DNA from: Actinomycetales bacterium
GTDB taxonomy: Bacteria; Actinomycetota; Actinomycetes; Actinomycetales; Microbacteriaceae
DNA length: 64,000 bases
Reading direction: 5' to 3'
Assembly (NCBI GenBank): GCA_017308515.1
Contig: JAFKEN010000013.1
Coordinates: 1 to 64,000, forward strand
This document shows, in pieces, positions 37,330 through 47,963 of this stretch. Position numbers and translations under genes: made by a program. Below the pieces are notes generated by a model. It was not told the DNA's origin and made no database searches. It saw nothing but the letters and a program-made list of their open reading frames with translations. The number at the start of each line of letters is the position of its first letter. Position 1 is the first letter of the stretch.

Positions 37330-37985
37330 CAGGTGTCTTCGACCGGCGTTCGACACCCCACGCTGGCGATCCGCGCCGGCGAAGCCGGTGCCCCGCGCTT
37401 CGGCGGCCACGAGCCGCACCGCGGCCCGAGAGGAGTTCCATTGCGTTTCGTCGTGGCCATCGTGCTGTTCGTCACCGCCCTCGCCGGCATCGGCCTCGGC
37501 GTCGCCCAGCGCACCATCTGGAAGGGCCCGGCCACGTTCTCGAGCACGGTCGAGACCAGCGGGTCCGCGCCGGTCACCGTGATCAGCGGCGACGCCCTCG
37601 CGGCGCTCCCCGGCACCCAGACCATCGCCGTCTCGGGCGCCGACGACATCTTCTTCGCCTACGGGCGCACCTCCGACGTCGAGGCGTGGGTCGGTGACGC
37701 CGCGCACAACGAGATCGGATTCGACGCCGACGCGCAGCAGCTCACCGCGACCTCGGTCTCCGGCTCCGAGTCGGAGGTGCCCTCGCCCGCCGGGTCGGAC
37801 CTCTGGCTGCAGGAGTTCACCGGCACCGACGAGCTGACCCGCAAGATCAGCGCTCCCGCCGACATCTCGGTGATCCTCGTCTCCGACGGCACCGCCGCCG
37901 CGCCCTCCGACATCACCGTCACCTGGCCGCTCGACAACTCGACCCCCGCTGCCGGACCGCTCATCGTCGGTGGACTCGTCGCGCT

Positions 37986-38051
37986 CGTCGCGGTCACCGT
38001 GCCGCAGTTCCGGCACATCCTCACCGAGGCCGTCGCGACGATCGACGAGGC
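37986..38051 (+). repeat. 66-bp direct repeat, copy 1 (inserted copy)
   Basis: Identical over 66 bp to 38383-38448 and read in the same codon phase (VAVTVPQFRHILTEAVAT). Here it replaces the rest of the expected second membrane helix, so this is probably the copied-in version. Confidence 0.85.
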
Positions 38052-38382
38052 GCACGCCGACGCTGCCGCAGCCGCCGCGTCGGCCGCGGCTGCGCGCCGG
38101 GCGCCGTCGCGCCGAACTCGAGGCGCCCAAGACGGGCGAGGTCGTCCTGCCCGGCGACCCCGACGGGCCGCGGCCGCCGTCCGGCCCCTCGGGCGAGGGA
38201 TCCGACGGCGAGCCCGGCGAACCCCTCGAACCCGGCACCCGCCGCTCGCGTCGCGCGCTCGGCGCCGGCAGCGCCCTGCTGCTGGCAGTCGTGCTGCTCG
38301 GCGGCTGCACCTCGGTGGGGGCGCCGGAGCCGGCCTCCGCCTCGGACCCCGCGGTGGATGCCGCGGTCGCCGACCTGCCCGC

Positions 38383-38448
38383 CGTCGCGGTCACCGTGCC
38401 GCAGTTCCGGCACATCCTCACCGAGGCCGTCGCGACGATCGACGAGGC
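38383..38448 (+). repeat. 66-bp direct repeat, copy 2 (native copy)
   Basis: Same sequence as 37986-38051. It lies 397 bp downstream, in the soluble C-terminal domain where the family usually has it. 397 is not a multiple of three, matching the frameshift. Confidence 0.85.
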
Positions 38449-39347
38449 CGATCAGAAGCGCGACGCGAGCCTCGCGGCCGAGCGTCTCGCCGGTCCGGCG
38501 CTCGCCGAGCGCACCGCGTTCTACACGGCGGTCTCGCGCGACTCCAGCATCGAGGCGCCGCACCCGATCCCCGACGACAACGTGCGCATCATGGTGCCCG
38601 AGCAGCGCGACAGCTGGCCGCGCACCGTCTTCGCGGTCGTGCAGTCGAACGACGCGACGGATCCCTACTTCGGGCTCGTGCTCATCCAGGACACGCCCCG
38701 CGACAACTACCTCGTGCACTACGCGGTGCAGCTCGAGCCGGAGGCCGACATCCCCGGCCTCGCGCCGCCGTCGATCGGCTCGCCGCGCGTCGCGGCCGAC
38801 AACAAGCTCGGCGTCGTCGCCCCGGAGGAGCTCGCCGACGACTACGGCGACCTGCTGATCAACGGCGAGGACAGCCCCGCCTACGACCTGTTCGATCCGG
38901 AGAACGACACCCTCCGCACCGCCATCGGCCAGCAGGCGAAGAACGATCAGCGCGCGAAGCTGCCTTCGACGGCCTCGCTCGTCTTCTCGCACCAGCAGGG
39001 CGACGGCGAGGTGGTCTCCTTCGGCACGGTCGACGGAGGCCAGCTCGTCGCGACCCAGCTCTACGACATCGAGACGATCCGCCCCGCCGAGCAGGGTGCC
39101 GCGATCAACCCCTCCGGCGCGGTCGCCGCGCTCTCGGGCAAGACGCAGACCACCAGCGGCATCGTCGCGACCTACGGGGTGCAGCTGCTGTTCTACCTGC
39201 CGCCGGGCGCCGACGAGAAGGCGCAGGTGCAGCTGCTCGGGTTCTCGCAGGGGCTCATCTCCGCGACGGAGTGATCACGCGCACGCCGTGCCCGCCGACC
39301 GGGGGTCGGCGCGGCGCGGGGTGGCGCGCGCATGGAAAGCTGGAGAC

Positions 39348-40394
39348 GTGAGCAACGTGCCCCCGATGCCCGAGAACCTCCGCGGTGCGGTCGACCTCTC
39401 CGCGCTCGTCCGCCGTGCCCAGCAGGGTGCCGCGGCCCCCAACGGCCGCCCGAGCTCCGCCGCTCCGGCCGGGCCGAACGGCGCGGCCGCCGGGGGGACC
39501 TCCGCCGACGCCTCCGACGGGTCGGCTGCGGCCGCGGCCGCCGACGCGGACGAGCTCGGCGGGGCGTCGGCCCCCGCCGAGGGCTCGACGGCGGAAGCCG
39601 GCGCGCTCGTCTTCACGACCGACGACGCGGGCTTCGAGCAGGTGCTGCGCCTGTCGATGACGGTGCCCGTGCTGGTCGAGTTCATCGCCGCGGGGATCGC
39701 CTCCGCCCTCGGCCCGATCGTGCGGTCCTACGGCGGTCGGCTCGCGCTCGCGGTGGTCGACGCGCAGGCCAACCCGCAGTTGGCGCAGGCCTTCCAGCTG
39801 CGCGAGGTGCCCGCGGTCGCGGCGGTCGTCGCGCAGCGTCCGGTGAACCTCTTCGTCGGGATCCCCTCCGACGAGGAGATGCGGCCCGTGCTCGACGAGG
39901 TGCTGCAGCTCGCCGCCCAGAACGGCGTGACCGGAACGGTCTCGGGCGACGGCGAGGCGCCGGCGGAGCCGGAGGAGGAGCCGCTCAGCCCCGAGCACGA
40001 AGCCGCCTACGAGGCGATCGCCTCGGGCGACTTCGCCGCCGCGATCGCCGCCTACGACAAGGCCCTCAAGCTCAACCCGCGCGACCAGCTCGCCGTCGCG
40101 GGGCGCGCCCAGGCCGCGCTGCTGCAGCGCCTGAGCGGCCACACCGCGGACGCGATCCGCGGCGCGGCCGCCGAGGGCCCCGACGACGTCGAGGCGCAGC
40201 TCGCGGTCGCCGACCTGGATGTCAGCGGCGGCCACCTCGACGACGCCTTCGGCCGCCTGCTCGATCTCTACCCGAGCGCGGGGGAGCTGCAGGCCGCGGT
40301 GCGCGCGCGCCTGCTCGAGTACTTCGAGATCGCCGGACCCGACGACGAGCGCGTCGGCGCCGCCCGCCGCCGCCTGGCGAGCCTGCTGTACTGA
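39348..40394 (+). CDS. Thioredoxin-TPR co-chaperone-like protein (CnoX/YbbN type)
   Basis: 348 residues. An approximately 90-residue disordered Ala/Gly N-terminus, then a thioredoxin fold (about 90-190: VLVEFIAAGIASALGPIVRS) in which the CxxC active site is absent (AGIASA instead), then TPR-like helices (SPEHEAAYEAIASGDFAAAI, AIAAYDKALKLNPRDQLAV). The family acts as a holdase that protects proteins from oxidation, and actinobacterial members commonly lack the cysteines. The GTG follows TGGAGA. Confidence 0.9.
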   Translation: MSNVPPMPENLRGAVDLSALVRRAQQGAAAPNGRPSSAAPAGPNGAAAGGTSADASDGSAAAAAADADELGGASAPAEGSTAEAGALVFTTDDAGFEQVLRLSMTVPVLVEFIAAGIASALGPIVRSYGGRLALAVVDAQANPQLAQAFQLREVPAVAAVVAQRPVNLFVGIPSDEEMRPVLDEVLQLAAQNGVTGTVSGDGEAPAEPEEEPLSPEHEAAYEAIASGDFAAAIAAYDKALKLNPRDQLAVAGRAQAALLQRLSGHTADAIRGAAAEGPDDVEAQLAVADLDVSGGHLDDAFGRLLDLYPSAGELQAAVRARLLEYFEIAGPDDERVGAARRRLASLLY

Positions 40395-40551
40395 GCCGGC
40401 GGGGGTCGGCGGCCGGCCGTGGTCGTTGCCGCCGGCGGGACCCTGCTCCCGCGATGCAGATCGCGCAGGCCCCCGTTCACGGTCCTGCTCGCGGCTGCGG
40501 CAGGGGAGGGGTCGCTCGACGATGTCGAACGATCTCGACACCACACGCCCT

Positions 40552-42747
40552 TCAGCCGGCCGCCGGCCCCTTCAGCCACAGCGCCGCGAGCGGCGGGATC
40601 GTGAGCTCCGCCGAATAGGCGCGGCCCCCGAAGGGCTCCTCGAGCGCCTCGACGGAGCCGAGGTTGCCGACGCCCGAGCCGCCGAACTCCTGCGCATCGG
40701 AGTTGAGCACCTCCTGCCAGGCGCCGCCCCGCGGCAGGCCGATCCGGTAGGGCCCCACCGGGTTGCCGCCGAAGTTCACGAGGCACGCCATCGGCTCGCC
40801 CGATCGCGACCAGCGCAGGAAGGCCAGCACGTTGCGCTCGGCGTCGTTCGCGATCCACTCGAGGCCCGCCGCGTCGAAGTCCTGCTCCCACAGCGCCGCG
40901 TTCTCGCGGTAGACCCGGTTGAGCTGGCCGACGTAACGCTGCAGGCCCTGGTGCACCGGCTGGTCGAGGATCCACCAGTCGAGCCCGCGCTCCTCGCTCC
41001 ACTCCGAGGGCTGGCCGAACTCCGAGCCCATGAACAGCAGCTGCTTGCCCGGGTGGCTCCACATGAAGCCGAGGTAGGCGCGCACGTTGGCGAGCTTCTG
41101 CCACTGGTCGCCGGGCATCTTGGCCAGCAGCGATCCCTTGCCGTGCACGACCTCGTCGTGGCTGATCGGCAGCAGGAAGTTCTCGCTGAACGCGTAGAGG
41201 AAGCTGAAGCTGATGTCGCCGTGGTGGTGCGAGCGCCACATCGGGTCCTCGTGCATGTACTGCAGCGAGTCGTGCATCCAGCCCATGTTCCACTTCAGGC
41301 CGAAGCCGAGCCCGCCGCCGCTCGTGGGCCGGGTGACGCCGCCCCAGGAGGTCGACTCCTCGGCGATCATCATGATCCCCGGGTTGCGCTTGTAGGCGGT
41401 GGCGTTCACCTCCTGCAGGAAGGAGATGGCCTGCAGGTTCTCGCGCCCCCCGAACTCGTTGGGCACCCACTGCCCCGGCTGGCGGGAGTAGTCGAGGTAG
41501 AGCATCGAGGCGACGGCGTCGACCCGGAGGCCGTCGATGTGGAACTCCTCGAGCCAGTAGAGGGCGTTCGCGACGAGGAAGTTGCGCACCTGGGAGTCGC
41601 CGAAGTTGAACACCAGGGTTCCCCAGTCGGGGTGCTCGCCCAGGCGCGGGTCCTCGTGCTCGTAGAGGGCGCGGCCGTCGAACTTCGCCAGTGCCCACTC
41701 GTCCTTGGGGAAGTGCGCGGGCACCCAGTCGACGATCACCCCGATCGAGGCCTGGTGCAGACGGTCGACGAGGTAGCGGAAGTCGTCGGGATGCCCGAAG
41801 CGGCTGGTCGGCGCGTAGTAGCCGGTCACCTGGTAGCCCCACGAGCCGCCGAAGGGGTGCTCGGCGACCGGCAGGAACTCCACGTGGGTGAAGCCCGTCT
41901 CGTGCACGTACTCGATGAGCTGGTCGGCGAGTTCGCGGTAGCCGAGTCCCGGCCGCCACGAACCCAGATGCAGCTCGTAGACGCTCATCGCGCGCTGGTG
42001 CGGGTCGTGCTCGGCGCGCAGGCCCATCCAGGTGGAGTCGTGCCAGGCGTACCGGCTCTGGCCGACGACGCTCGCCGTCGCCGGCGGTCGCTCGGTGAAC
42101 CGCGCCATCGGGTCGGCGCGCTTCACCCACGCGCCGTCGGGCGTCAGCAGCTCGAACTTGTAGGCCGAGCCCGGCCCGACGCCGGGCACGAAGATCTCCC
42201 ACACGCCGTTGTCGTCGAGGCGGCGCAGGCTGTGCCCACCGCCGTTCCACTCGTTGAAGTCGCCCACGACGCGCACGGCCTGCGCGTGCGGGGCCCACAC
42301 CGCGAAGCTCGTGCCGGCGACGCTCTCGTGGCTGCGCACGTGCGCACCGAGCACGTTCCAGATCTCCTCGTGGCGCCCCTCGCCCCACAGATGCAGGTCG
42401 AGCGGCCCGACCGTCGGCGTGAAGCGGTACGGATCCTCGGCGGTCCAGTCCGGGCCGGTGCCGTAGCTCGCGCGCACCCGGTAGCGCTGCGGTGCGCTCG
42501 CACTCGTGCCCTGCCAGAGGCCGTGCGCGAGGTGCTCGAGCTCGAGCTCGGATCCGTCGGCGAGCAGTGCCGTGACGGTGCGGGCGAGCGGGCGCACCAC
42601 GCGGTAGACGGCGCCGCCGGGGATCTCGTGCGCGCCGAGATGGTCGTGCGGGCGGGCCTCGGAGCCGGTCGCGAGCCGCTCGACGAGCGCGTCGTCGAGG
42701 GTCGGCGGGGTCGGCTCGCTCGGCGGAGTGCTGGAGCGGGGGGTCAT
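40552..42747 (-). CDS. glgB: 1,4-alpha-glucan branching enzyme GlgB
   Basis: 731 residues. N1 and CBM48 domains lie about 20-210, then the GH13 barrel with the nucleophile Asp near 408 ([16 protein letters not shown]) and the acid Glu near 461 ([11 protein letters not shown]), then a C-terminal beta domain ending WLKGPAAG. It forms alpha-1,6 branches. Its ATG overlaps the glgE stop (ATGA), so branching and maltosyl transfer are co-translated, as in the GlgE pathway that makes branched alpha-glucan from maltose-1-phosphate. The 157-bp gap after it (40395-40551) holds GC-rich hairpin-capable sequence and no gene. Confidence 0.96.
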   Translation of the reverse strand: MTPRSSTPPSEPTPPTLDDALVERLATGSEARPHDHLGAHEIPGGAVYRVVRPLARTVTALLADGSELELEHLAHGLWQGTSASAPQRYRVRASYGTGPDWTAEDPYRFTPTVGPLDLHLWGEGRHEEIWNVLGAHVRSHESVAGTSFAVWAPHAQAVRVVGDFNEWNGGGHSLRRLDDNGVWEIFVPGVGPGSAYKFELLTPDGAWVKRADPMARFTERPPATASVVGQSRYAWHDSTWMGLRAEHDPHQRAMSVYELHLGSWRPGLGYRELADQLIEYVHETGFTHVEFLPVAEHPFGGSWGYQVTGYYAPTSRFGHPDDFRYLVDRLHQASIGVIVDWVPAHFPKDEWALAKFDGRALYEHEDPRLGEHPDWGTLVFNFGDSQVRNFLVANALYWLEEFHIDGLRVDAVASMLYLDYSRQPGQWVPNEFGGRENLQAISFLQEVNATAYKRNPGIMMIAEESTSWGGVTRPTSGGGLGFGLKWNMGWMHDSLQYMHEDPMWRSHHHGDISFSFLYAFSENFLLPISHDEVVHGKGSLLAKMPGDQWQKLANVRAYLGFMWSHPGKQLLFMGSEFGQPSEWSEERGLDWWILDQPVHQGLQRYVGQLNRVYRENAALWEQDFDAAGLEWIANDAERNVLAFLRWSRSGEPMACLVNFGGNPVGPYRIGLPRGGAWQEVLNSDAQEFGGSGVGNLGSVEALEEPFGGRAYSAELTIPPLAALWLKGPAAG

Positions 42748-44807
42748 GAGCGCGCCTCCGGGTACTCGACGGCGAGGATGTGCACGGGTTCGACGAAGGC
42801 GTCGAGCCGCACGTAGTCGTGACCCGACCACTCCCAGCGCTGCCCCGTGATCAGGTCGCGCACGCCGAACCGCGCGCCGGGCTCGAGACCCAGCTCGCCG
42901 AGGTCGAGGTGCACGGTCGTCTCGCGCACCGAGTGCGGGTCGAGGTTGGCGACGACGAGCAGGCCGTCGGGCCGCCCGTCGGGGGTGAAGGCGCCCGCGA
43001 GGTACTTCGAGTAGACGATGACCGCGTCGTCATCGGACCAGTGGATGCGCAGATTCCGCAGCTGCCGGAGCGCGGGGTGGGCGGCGCGCAGCTGGTTGAG
43101 CCGCGTGAGGTAGGGCGCGAGGGTGCGGCCCGTCGCCTCGGCGCGGGCCCAGTCGCGCGGCTTGTACTCGTACTTCTCGTTGTCGATGTTCTCCTCGGAG
43201 CCGGGCCGGGCGACGTCCTCGAAGAGCTCGTAGCCGGAGTAGACGCCCCAGCTGGGCGAGGCGGTGGCGGCGATCGCGGCGCGGATCTTGTATGCGGGCG
43301 GCCCGCCGAACTGGAGGTACTCGGTGAGGATGTCGGGCGTGTTGACGAAGTAGTTCGGGTGCAGGTAGTCGGCGGCGTCGCCGGCGTGCAGGGCGAGGAA
43401 CTCCTCGAGCTCGGTCTTCTCGTTGCGCCAGGTGAAGTAGGTGTAGCTCTGCTGGAAGCCCGCGCCGGCGAGGGAGTGCAGCATCGCCGGGCGGGTGAAC
43501 GCCTCCGCGAGGAAGACGACCTCGGGATGCTCGGCGTTGACCTCGCCGATCAGCCATTCCCAGAAGTCGAGCGGCTTGGTGTGCGGGTTGTCGACGCGGA
43601 AGATCTTGACCCCGCGCCCGATCCACAGTTCCACGAGGCGGCGCACCTCGGCGCGCAGGCCCTCGGGGTCGTTGTCGAAGTTGATCGGATAGATGTCCTG
43701 GTACTTCTTCGGCGGGTTCTCGGCGTAGGCGATCGAGCCGTCGGGGCGGGCCGTGAACCACTCGGGGTGCTCGGTGACCCACGGGTGGTCGGGGGAGCAC
43801 TGCAGCGCGAGGTCCAGGGCGACCTCGAGCCCGAGCTCCTCGGCCTTGCGCACGAAGAAGGCGAAGTCGCGCTCGTCGCCGAGGTCGGGGTGGATCGCGT
43901 CGTGGCCGCCCGCGGAACCGTCGGCGAGCGCCCCGCCGATCGCCCACGGGCTGCCCGGATCGAACGGGCCCGCCGTCGTCGAGTTGTTGGGGCCCTTGCG
44001 GAAGGTGCGCCCGATCGGGTGGATCGGCGGCAGGTAGACCACCTCGAAGCCCATGGCCGCCACCGCGGGCAGGCGCTTGGCCGCGGTGCGGAAGGTACCC
44101 GAGACCCAGGAGCCGTCCTTCTGCTTCTTCGCCCCCTCGGAGCGGGGGAAGAACTCGTACCAGGCGCCGACCGCGGCACGGGTGCGTTCGACGCGCAGGG
44201 TGAGCGGTTCCGAGACGCTCGAGATCGGCGCGATCGGTCGCGCCTCGATCGCGCGCGCGAGCTTCGGGTCGTGGGCGATCGCGAGCCGGGCCTCGGGGGT
44301 CCGGCTCGTGTCGAGAAGCGCCTCGCGCGCATCCGCGACGACCTTGGCGGTGCGCCCCGACAGCAGGGCGGCGCCCTGCGCGAGAGTGAGCTCGACATCC
44401 TGCCCCGCCGGGATCTTCACCTCGGCGATGTGCAGCCAGCTCGCCCATTCGTCGCCGTAGGCCTCGACCCGCCAGCTCCAGGAGCCGGTGCGGCCGACCG
44501 CGACGTCGACCCCCCAGCGGTCGGTGCCGGCCGCGAGGAGGGTCATGCGGTGCCGGGTGGTGGTGCCCTCGGGGTCGGTGAGCAGCAGGTCGACGCCGAG
44601 CACGCCGTGGCCCTCGCGGAAGGCGGTGGCGCGGAAGGGAACCACCTCACCCGAGAACGCGGTGGCCGGCCAGCGGTTCTCCGGCTGCTGCGGGGAGAGC
44701 TCGCGGATGGGGATCCGCCCGATCCTCGCGCGGATCGGTTCGGCCGACCCGCGGGTCGGCATCCGACCCGGAGTGCGGGCGGGCGGCGGCGCAGCGGGGG
44801 TGCCCAT
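42744..44807 (-). CDS. glgE: Alpha-1,4-glucan:maltose-1-phosphate maltosyltransferase GlgE
   Basis: 687 residues, the usual GlgE length. The N-domain is followed by a GH13 barrel with the nucleophile Asp in [18 protein letters not shown] (about 401) and the acid/base Glu in [11 protein letters not shown] (about 430). The family marks [11 protein letters not shown] and [11 protein letters not shown] are present. It extends alpha-glucan with maltosyl units. A leaderless -10 lies 6 nt before the ATG at 44807. TreS and Pep2, which supply maltose-1-phosphate, are not in the window. Confidence 0.96.
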   Translation of the reverse strand: MGTPAAPPPARTPGRMPTRGSAEPIRARIGRIPIRELSPQQPENRWPATAFSGEVVPFRATAFREGHGVLGVDLLLTDPEGTTTRHRMTLLAAGTDRWGVDVAVGRTGSWSWRVEAYGDEWASWLHIAEVKIPAGQDVELTLAQGAALLSGRTAKVVADAREALLDTSRTPEARLAIAHDPKLARAIEARPIAPISSVSEPLTLRVERTRAAVGAWYEFFPRSEGAKKQKDGSWVSGTFRTAAKRLPAVAAMGFEVVYLPPIHPIGRTFRKGPNNSTTAGPFDPGSPWAIGGALADGSAGGHDAIHPDLGDERDFAFFVRKAEELGLEVALDLALQCSPDHPWVTEHPEWFTARPDGSIAYAENPPKKYQDIYPINFDNDPEGLRAEVRRLVELWIGRGVKIFRVDNPHTKPLDFWEWLIGEVNAEHPEVVFLAEAFTRPAMLHSLAGAGFQQSYTYFTWRNEKTELEEFLALHAGDAADYLHPNYFVNTPDILTEYLQFGGPPAYKIRAAIAATASPSWGVYSGYELFEDVARPGSEENIDNEKYEYKPRDWARAEATGRTLAPYLTRLNQLRAAHPALRQLRNLRIHWSDDDAVIVYSKYLAGAFTPDGRPDGLLVVANLDPHSVRETTVHLDLGELGLEPGARFGVRDLITGQRWEWSGHDYVRLDAFVEPVHILAVEYPEARS

Positions 44808-44813
44808 CCCCCG

Positions 44814-44819
44814 ACGCTA
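44814..44819 (-). promoter_or_regulatory. -10 element for glgE-glgB (leaderless)
   Basis: On the minus strand TAGCGT ends 6 nt before the glgE ATG. The rest of the 265-bp divergent gap to 45073 holds TACGCT at 44895-44900 as a possible plus-strand -10 for the exported-protein operon. Confidence 0.5.
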
Positions 44820-45072
44820 CCCGACCCGCTTCACGCGCGGCCCTCGTTCGGGGGTTACCCAGAATGGGGCTGCTGGAGGAGCTCTCGCTTTTCCTACGCT
44901 CGACTCAGCCGGTTCCACGCTGCCCCGCGCGGATCCGACAGACCGTCGTGCGCGACACCCGAAATGACGCGCACGGGGGGCTTACCAATTCGCACACCCG
45001 ACTGGCTGTGCCCGCCTGCCCGCGCGCTCGCGCGCGTCCCGGCGCGCCCACCAGGTTGCAAAGGAACCCATC

Positions 45073-45699
45073 ATGAACAAGCTCGTCAAGGCGTCCATCG
45101 CCACCGGTGCGGCGCTCCTGCTCCTCATGGGCGGCGCCGGATCGCTCGCCTACTGGAACTCCAGCGCCGTGGCCGGCCCGGCCTCGGGCAGCAACACCAT
45201 CACCGCCGGCACCCTCTCGATCGCTGCGGCCAACAGCGGCACCTGGACCAAGTCGTTCTACAACGGCAGCGGCACCCTGGTCACCGGCCCGAGCGCCGTC
45301 ACCACCCTGTCGTCGGTGCGCCTCGTGCCCGGCAACCGCCTGGTGTACACGCAGAACTTCACCGTGACCGCGAGCGGCGACGACCTGTACTTCACCGTCG
45401 CCAGCACCGCAGGCGCCGTGACGGCGGCCTCGACCAACCCCGAGGACGTCGCGCTCGCCGCTCAGGTGAACGCCTCCGGCACGACCGCCTTCTCGGTCGC
45501 CTCGATCACCGGCGGCAACGTCACGCCGTCGACGACCGCGGGCACCTACAAGCTGAGCTCGAACAGCGGCACCTCGACGATCACGGTGACGTGGACCGTC
45601 GACTTCCCGTTCGGCGCCTCGGCCGTCAACACCGCCAAGGGCGGCGTGATCTCCCTCTCGCAGGGTTCGATCACCCTCACCCAGGTCGCCGCTCCGTAA
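45073..45699 (+). CDS. SipW-type exported protein 1 (TasA-like family)
   Basis: 208 residues. The N-terminus is an alternate-type signal peptide: basic start, hydrophobic run TGAALLLLMGG and the GAGSLAYW motif that marks cleavage by SipW-type peptidases. The mature part (about 32-208) is a Ser/Thr-rich beta-sandwich with no cysteine. Related actinobacterial proteins are called alternate signal-mediated exported proteins, and the known relative TasA forms biofilm fibres. It is followed by a strong hairpin, so it may be the most abundant product of the cluster. Start ATG behind AAAGGA. Confidence 0.85.
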   Translation: MNKLVKASIATGAALLLLMGGAGSLAYWNSSAVAGPASGSNTITAGTLSIAAANSGTWTKSFYNGSGTLVTGPSAVTTLSSVRLVPGNRLVYTQNFTVTASGDDLYFTVASTAGAVTAASTNPEDVALAAQVNASGTTAFSVASITGGNVTPSTTAGTYKLSSNSGTSTITVTWTVDFPFGASAVNTAKGGVISLSQGSITLTQVAAP

Positions 45700-45712
45700 G
45701 CGAACCGGCTCC

Positions 45713-45752
45713 GTCGGGGGCCCGAGCGAGATCCCACGCTCGGGCCCCCGAC
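45713..45752 (+). terminator. Strong terminator/attenuator after exported protein 1
   Basis: A perfect 16-bp stem (GTCGGGGGCCCGAGCG / CGCTCGGGCCCCCGAC) with an 8-nt loop begins 14 nt after the stop. The remaining 211 bp to 45963 hold no gene and may carry a second promoter or leader. Confidence 0.75.
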
Positions 45753-45963
45753 CGGCCGACCGCCCCGTCGGCCCGAACGCGAGCTCCCGCGGTCACCCGG
45801 CCGCCCGGTCCGCACAACTCCACACCCCGCAGCACCCTTCGCCCGCCGCGCGCACCCTGACCCTGCGCGCCGGGCGCACCCCCCACCCGACGCGTCCTCC
45901 CCCCGACGCGGGCCCACCCCGGCCCCGCCGCGACGCGATACCCGATTCGAACTGGACAACCCG

Positions 45964-46572
45964 ATGACCAGGACGCGAAGCGCCGCACGCCACGTGCTCG
46001 AGCGCGCTCATCGGCGTCCTCTTCGGCGTCTGCGACCGCGGTTCCGGCTCCGGCCGGCCGGCGTCGCCGCGACGGCCGCCGCGATCCTCGTGGGCGTCCT
46101 CGCCGCCGCGAGCACCGCCGCCGGCAGCTACGCCTACCTCAACTCCACCGCGAACGTGGGCGCCGCCGGCTCGACGGTCACCGCGGGCACGAGCAGCCTC
46201 ACGCTGCAGAGCGGCAGCGGGGTCGCCTCCTCCTCGATCACCATGCCGGCCACCGCCTGGAACCGCATGCTGCCCGGCGACGCCGTCGGCCAGCCGCTGA
46301 CGATCACGAACACCGGGAACACGCCGCTCGCCCTGACGACGCGCCTGAGCGCCACCTCGGCGTGGGAGTTCCGCATCGCCCCGGGCGCCTGCCCGTCGGG
46401 CGTGCTCCCCGGCGCGGCGCTGACCGCGACCGCCACGAACTTCGCGACCCTCGCGGCCGGCGCCTCGACGACCGTGTGCCTGCAGGCCGCACTGCCCGCC
46501 TCCGCGCCGGCCTCGGTGCAGGGCACCTCCGCCGCCGTGTCGCTGCTCATCGACGGGGTGCAGACGCCATGA
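45964..46572 (+). CDS. SipW-type exported protein 2
   Basis: 202 residues. A very basic 33-residue N-terminus precedes the hydrophobic stretch (VAATAAAILVGVLAAASTAAG) and the SYAYLNSTA cleavage-type motif. The mature domain is Ala/Thr/Ser-rich with beta repeats (TITNTGNTPLALTTRLSA) and two cysteines (GACPSG, TTVCLQ). It resembles the CalY/TasA-like group. The stop overlaps the ATG of the lectin-domain gene (ATGA), giving a translationally coupled unit. Confidence 0.8.
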   Translation: MTRTRSAARHVLERAHRRPLRRLRPRFRLRPAGVAATAAAILVGVLAAASTAAGSYAYLNSTANVGAAGSTVTAGTSSLTLQSGSGVASSSITMPATAWNRMLPGDAVGQPLTITNTGNTPLALTTRLSATSAWEFRIAPGACPSGVLPGAALTATATNFATLAAGASTTVCLQAALPASAPASVQGTSAAVSLLIDGVQTP

Positions 46573-47963
46573 TGCGCAGGATGGCTCCTCGAGTGCGCAC
46601 CGGCCTCATCGCGGGGCTCGTGACCTTCTCCGTGCTCGCCGGTGCGACCGCGGGCTACGCCTACTGGTCGACGGCCGCGACCGCCAACCTCGGCGCCGGC
46701 GCCGCGACCCTCACGGCGAGCGTGTCGGGCCTCAGCGCCACGACCGTGGGCAACGAGAGCATCGCCTCCGCGGGCAGCTCGACACTCGTCGCGACCGGTG
46801 CCGTGACCTTCGCGAACACGACGAACACCACCAGCACGCAGAGTCCGACCCTGCAGGCGACCTTCGGCTCGAGCGGGGGCGACGCGTCGCTCGCCGCCGC
46901 CGCGCAGCTGACCGTGTGGTCGGTCGCGTCGGCGAGCTCCTGCACGGCCGCCGCCGTTCCCGCCTCGCCGACGACCGGCACCTGGGGGGCGGGCGTCACC
47001 GTGAGCCGCACCCTCGCGCCGGGCGCGAGCGCCGTGTACTGCGTGCGCACCACGATCCCCGACCGGCAGAGCGCCGCGGGAAGCTCCGGTGCGCGGTCGT
47101 TCACGACCCAGGCGCAGGCGGCCCTGTCGATCCAGAACTTCTCCGGCTCCAGCGCGCAGACCGCCAGCTTCGGCACCCGGTACCTCTTCCCGCTGCAGAC
47201 GATCAGCAGCGGCGTCTGGAGCTACGTCGTGCGCGCCGGAACCGGGACGTGCCTCGACGTCAACAACGCCGCCACGACCTCGGGCACGGCCGCCATCGGC
47301 TGGCCCTGCAAGAACAACTCCGACCTCAACCAGGACTTCCGTTACACCGACGCCGATGCGGACGGCTACGGCGAGATCCAGCCGCGCAACTCCACCGGTC
47401 TGCGCCTCGCGGCACCGGCGACCCTCACCGCGGGATCCGGCCTCGCCTTCGTGACCGCCGACGGCTCGGCGGGCCAGCAGTGGCAGCCGCAGCTCGTCGC
47501 CGGCGGCACCTACCAGTTCGTCAACCGCTACTCGGGCCTGTGCCTGAGCCTCAGCACGACCGACGGGCAGACCGCGACCGAGGTCGCGTGCTCGGGCGGG
47601 GCGGACCAGAAGTTCACGCTCACCCAGCGCGCGGTCATCCAGCTGAGCGGGCTGAGCTGCTCCAACGCGGGGTCGGGAACCGACCGCACCGTGCAGTACT
47701 CGTGGACCCCCGACTCCGGCGGCCCGTACACCTTCAACGCCCGCCGCACCTCGACGAGCGCGTGGACGCCGCTCATCACGGGCGTCACCGGCTCGTCGGC
47801 GACGGTGCCCGCACCGATCGGCTCCCCCCTGACGGACTGGGGCACCGGCACCTACGAGGTGCAGATCCTCGACAGCACCGGCAACCAGGTGGGCTCGACC
47901 TCGGTGCGCGTCCAGACCAGCGGTTTCCTGTGGTGGGCCTACTCCTACGCCACCTGCTCATGA
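46569..47963 (+). CDS. SipW-type exported protein with ricin-B-type lectin domain
   Basis: 464 residues. Signal of the alternate type (LIAGLVTFSVLAGATAGYAYW) followed by a beta domain with Asn/Thr-rich strands (about 40-215). A ricin B-type beta-trefoil lies about 220-350: TCLDVNNAATTSGTAAIGW, LNQDFRYTD, YSGLCLSLSTTDGQTATEVA, GADQKFTL, with the Q-x-F/W repeats. A fibronectin-like C-terminal module follows (about 360-464). It should be exported and bind carbohydrate, possibly glucan or cell-wall sugar. Combining a SipW signal with a trefoil lectin is unusual. The stop overlaps the next ATG. Confidence 0.82.
   Translation: MMRRMAPRVRTGLIAGLVTFSVLAGATAGYAYWSTAATANLGAGAATLTASVSGLSATTVGNESIASAGSSTLVATGAVTFANTTNTTSTQSPTLQATFGSSGGDASLAAAAQLTVWSVASASSCTAAAVPASPTTGTWGAGVTVSRTLAPGASAVYCVRTTIPDRQSAAGSSGARSFTTQAQAALSIQNFSGSSAQTASFGTRYLFPLQTISSGVWSYVVRAGTGTCLDVNNAATTSGTAAIGWPCKNNSDLNQDFRYTDADADGYGEIQPRNSTGLRLAAPATLTAGSGLAFVTADGSAGQQWQPQLVAGGTYQFVNRYSGLCLSLSTTDGQTATEVACSGGADQKFTLTQRAVIQLSGLSCSNAGSGTDRTVQYSWTPDSGGPYTFNARRTSTSAWTPLITGVTGSSATVPAPIGSPLTDWGTGTYEVQILDSTGNQVGSTSVRVQTSGFLWWAYSYATCS

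Larger units (their letters stand above)
37441..39274 (+). pseudogene. Conserved envelope protein gene, broken by a 66-bp duplication and a frameshift
   Basis: The first part reads from a TTG at 37441 (6 nt after GAGGAG): an N-terminal helix (RFVVAIVLFVTALAGIGLG), an extracytoplasmic domain, and the start of a second helix (PLIVGGLVALVA). It then enters sequence copied from further downstream. The second part reads in another frame from about 38090 to 39274. It has a lipoprotein-like hydrophobic stretch (LLLAVVLLGGCTS) and a 300-residue soluble domain. From memory of related genomes the two parts form one protein, here split by a +1 shift between 38052 and 38383. The second half has no start of its own. 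The family function is unknown. Sequencing or assembly error is possible. Confidence 0.7.

Noticed and set aside
38358-38858. Additional plus-strand frame in the envelope-protein region
   Set aside because: Ser/Arg-rich third-frame shadow of the conserved domain read in the 37970-39274 frame.
42780-45860. Long plus-strand frame over glgE
   Set aside because: Antisense shadow of glgE that runs on into the exported-protein gene in the wrong frame.
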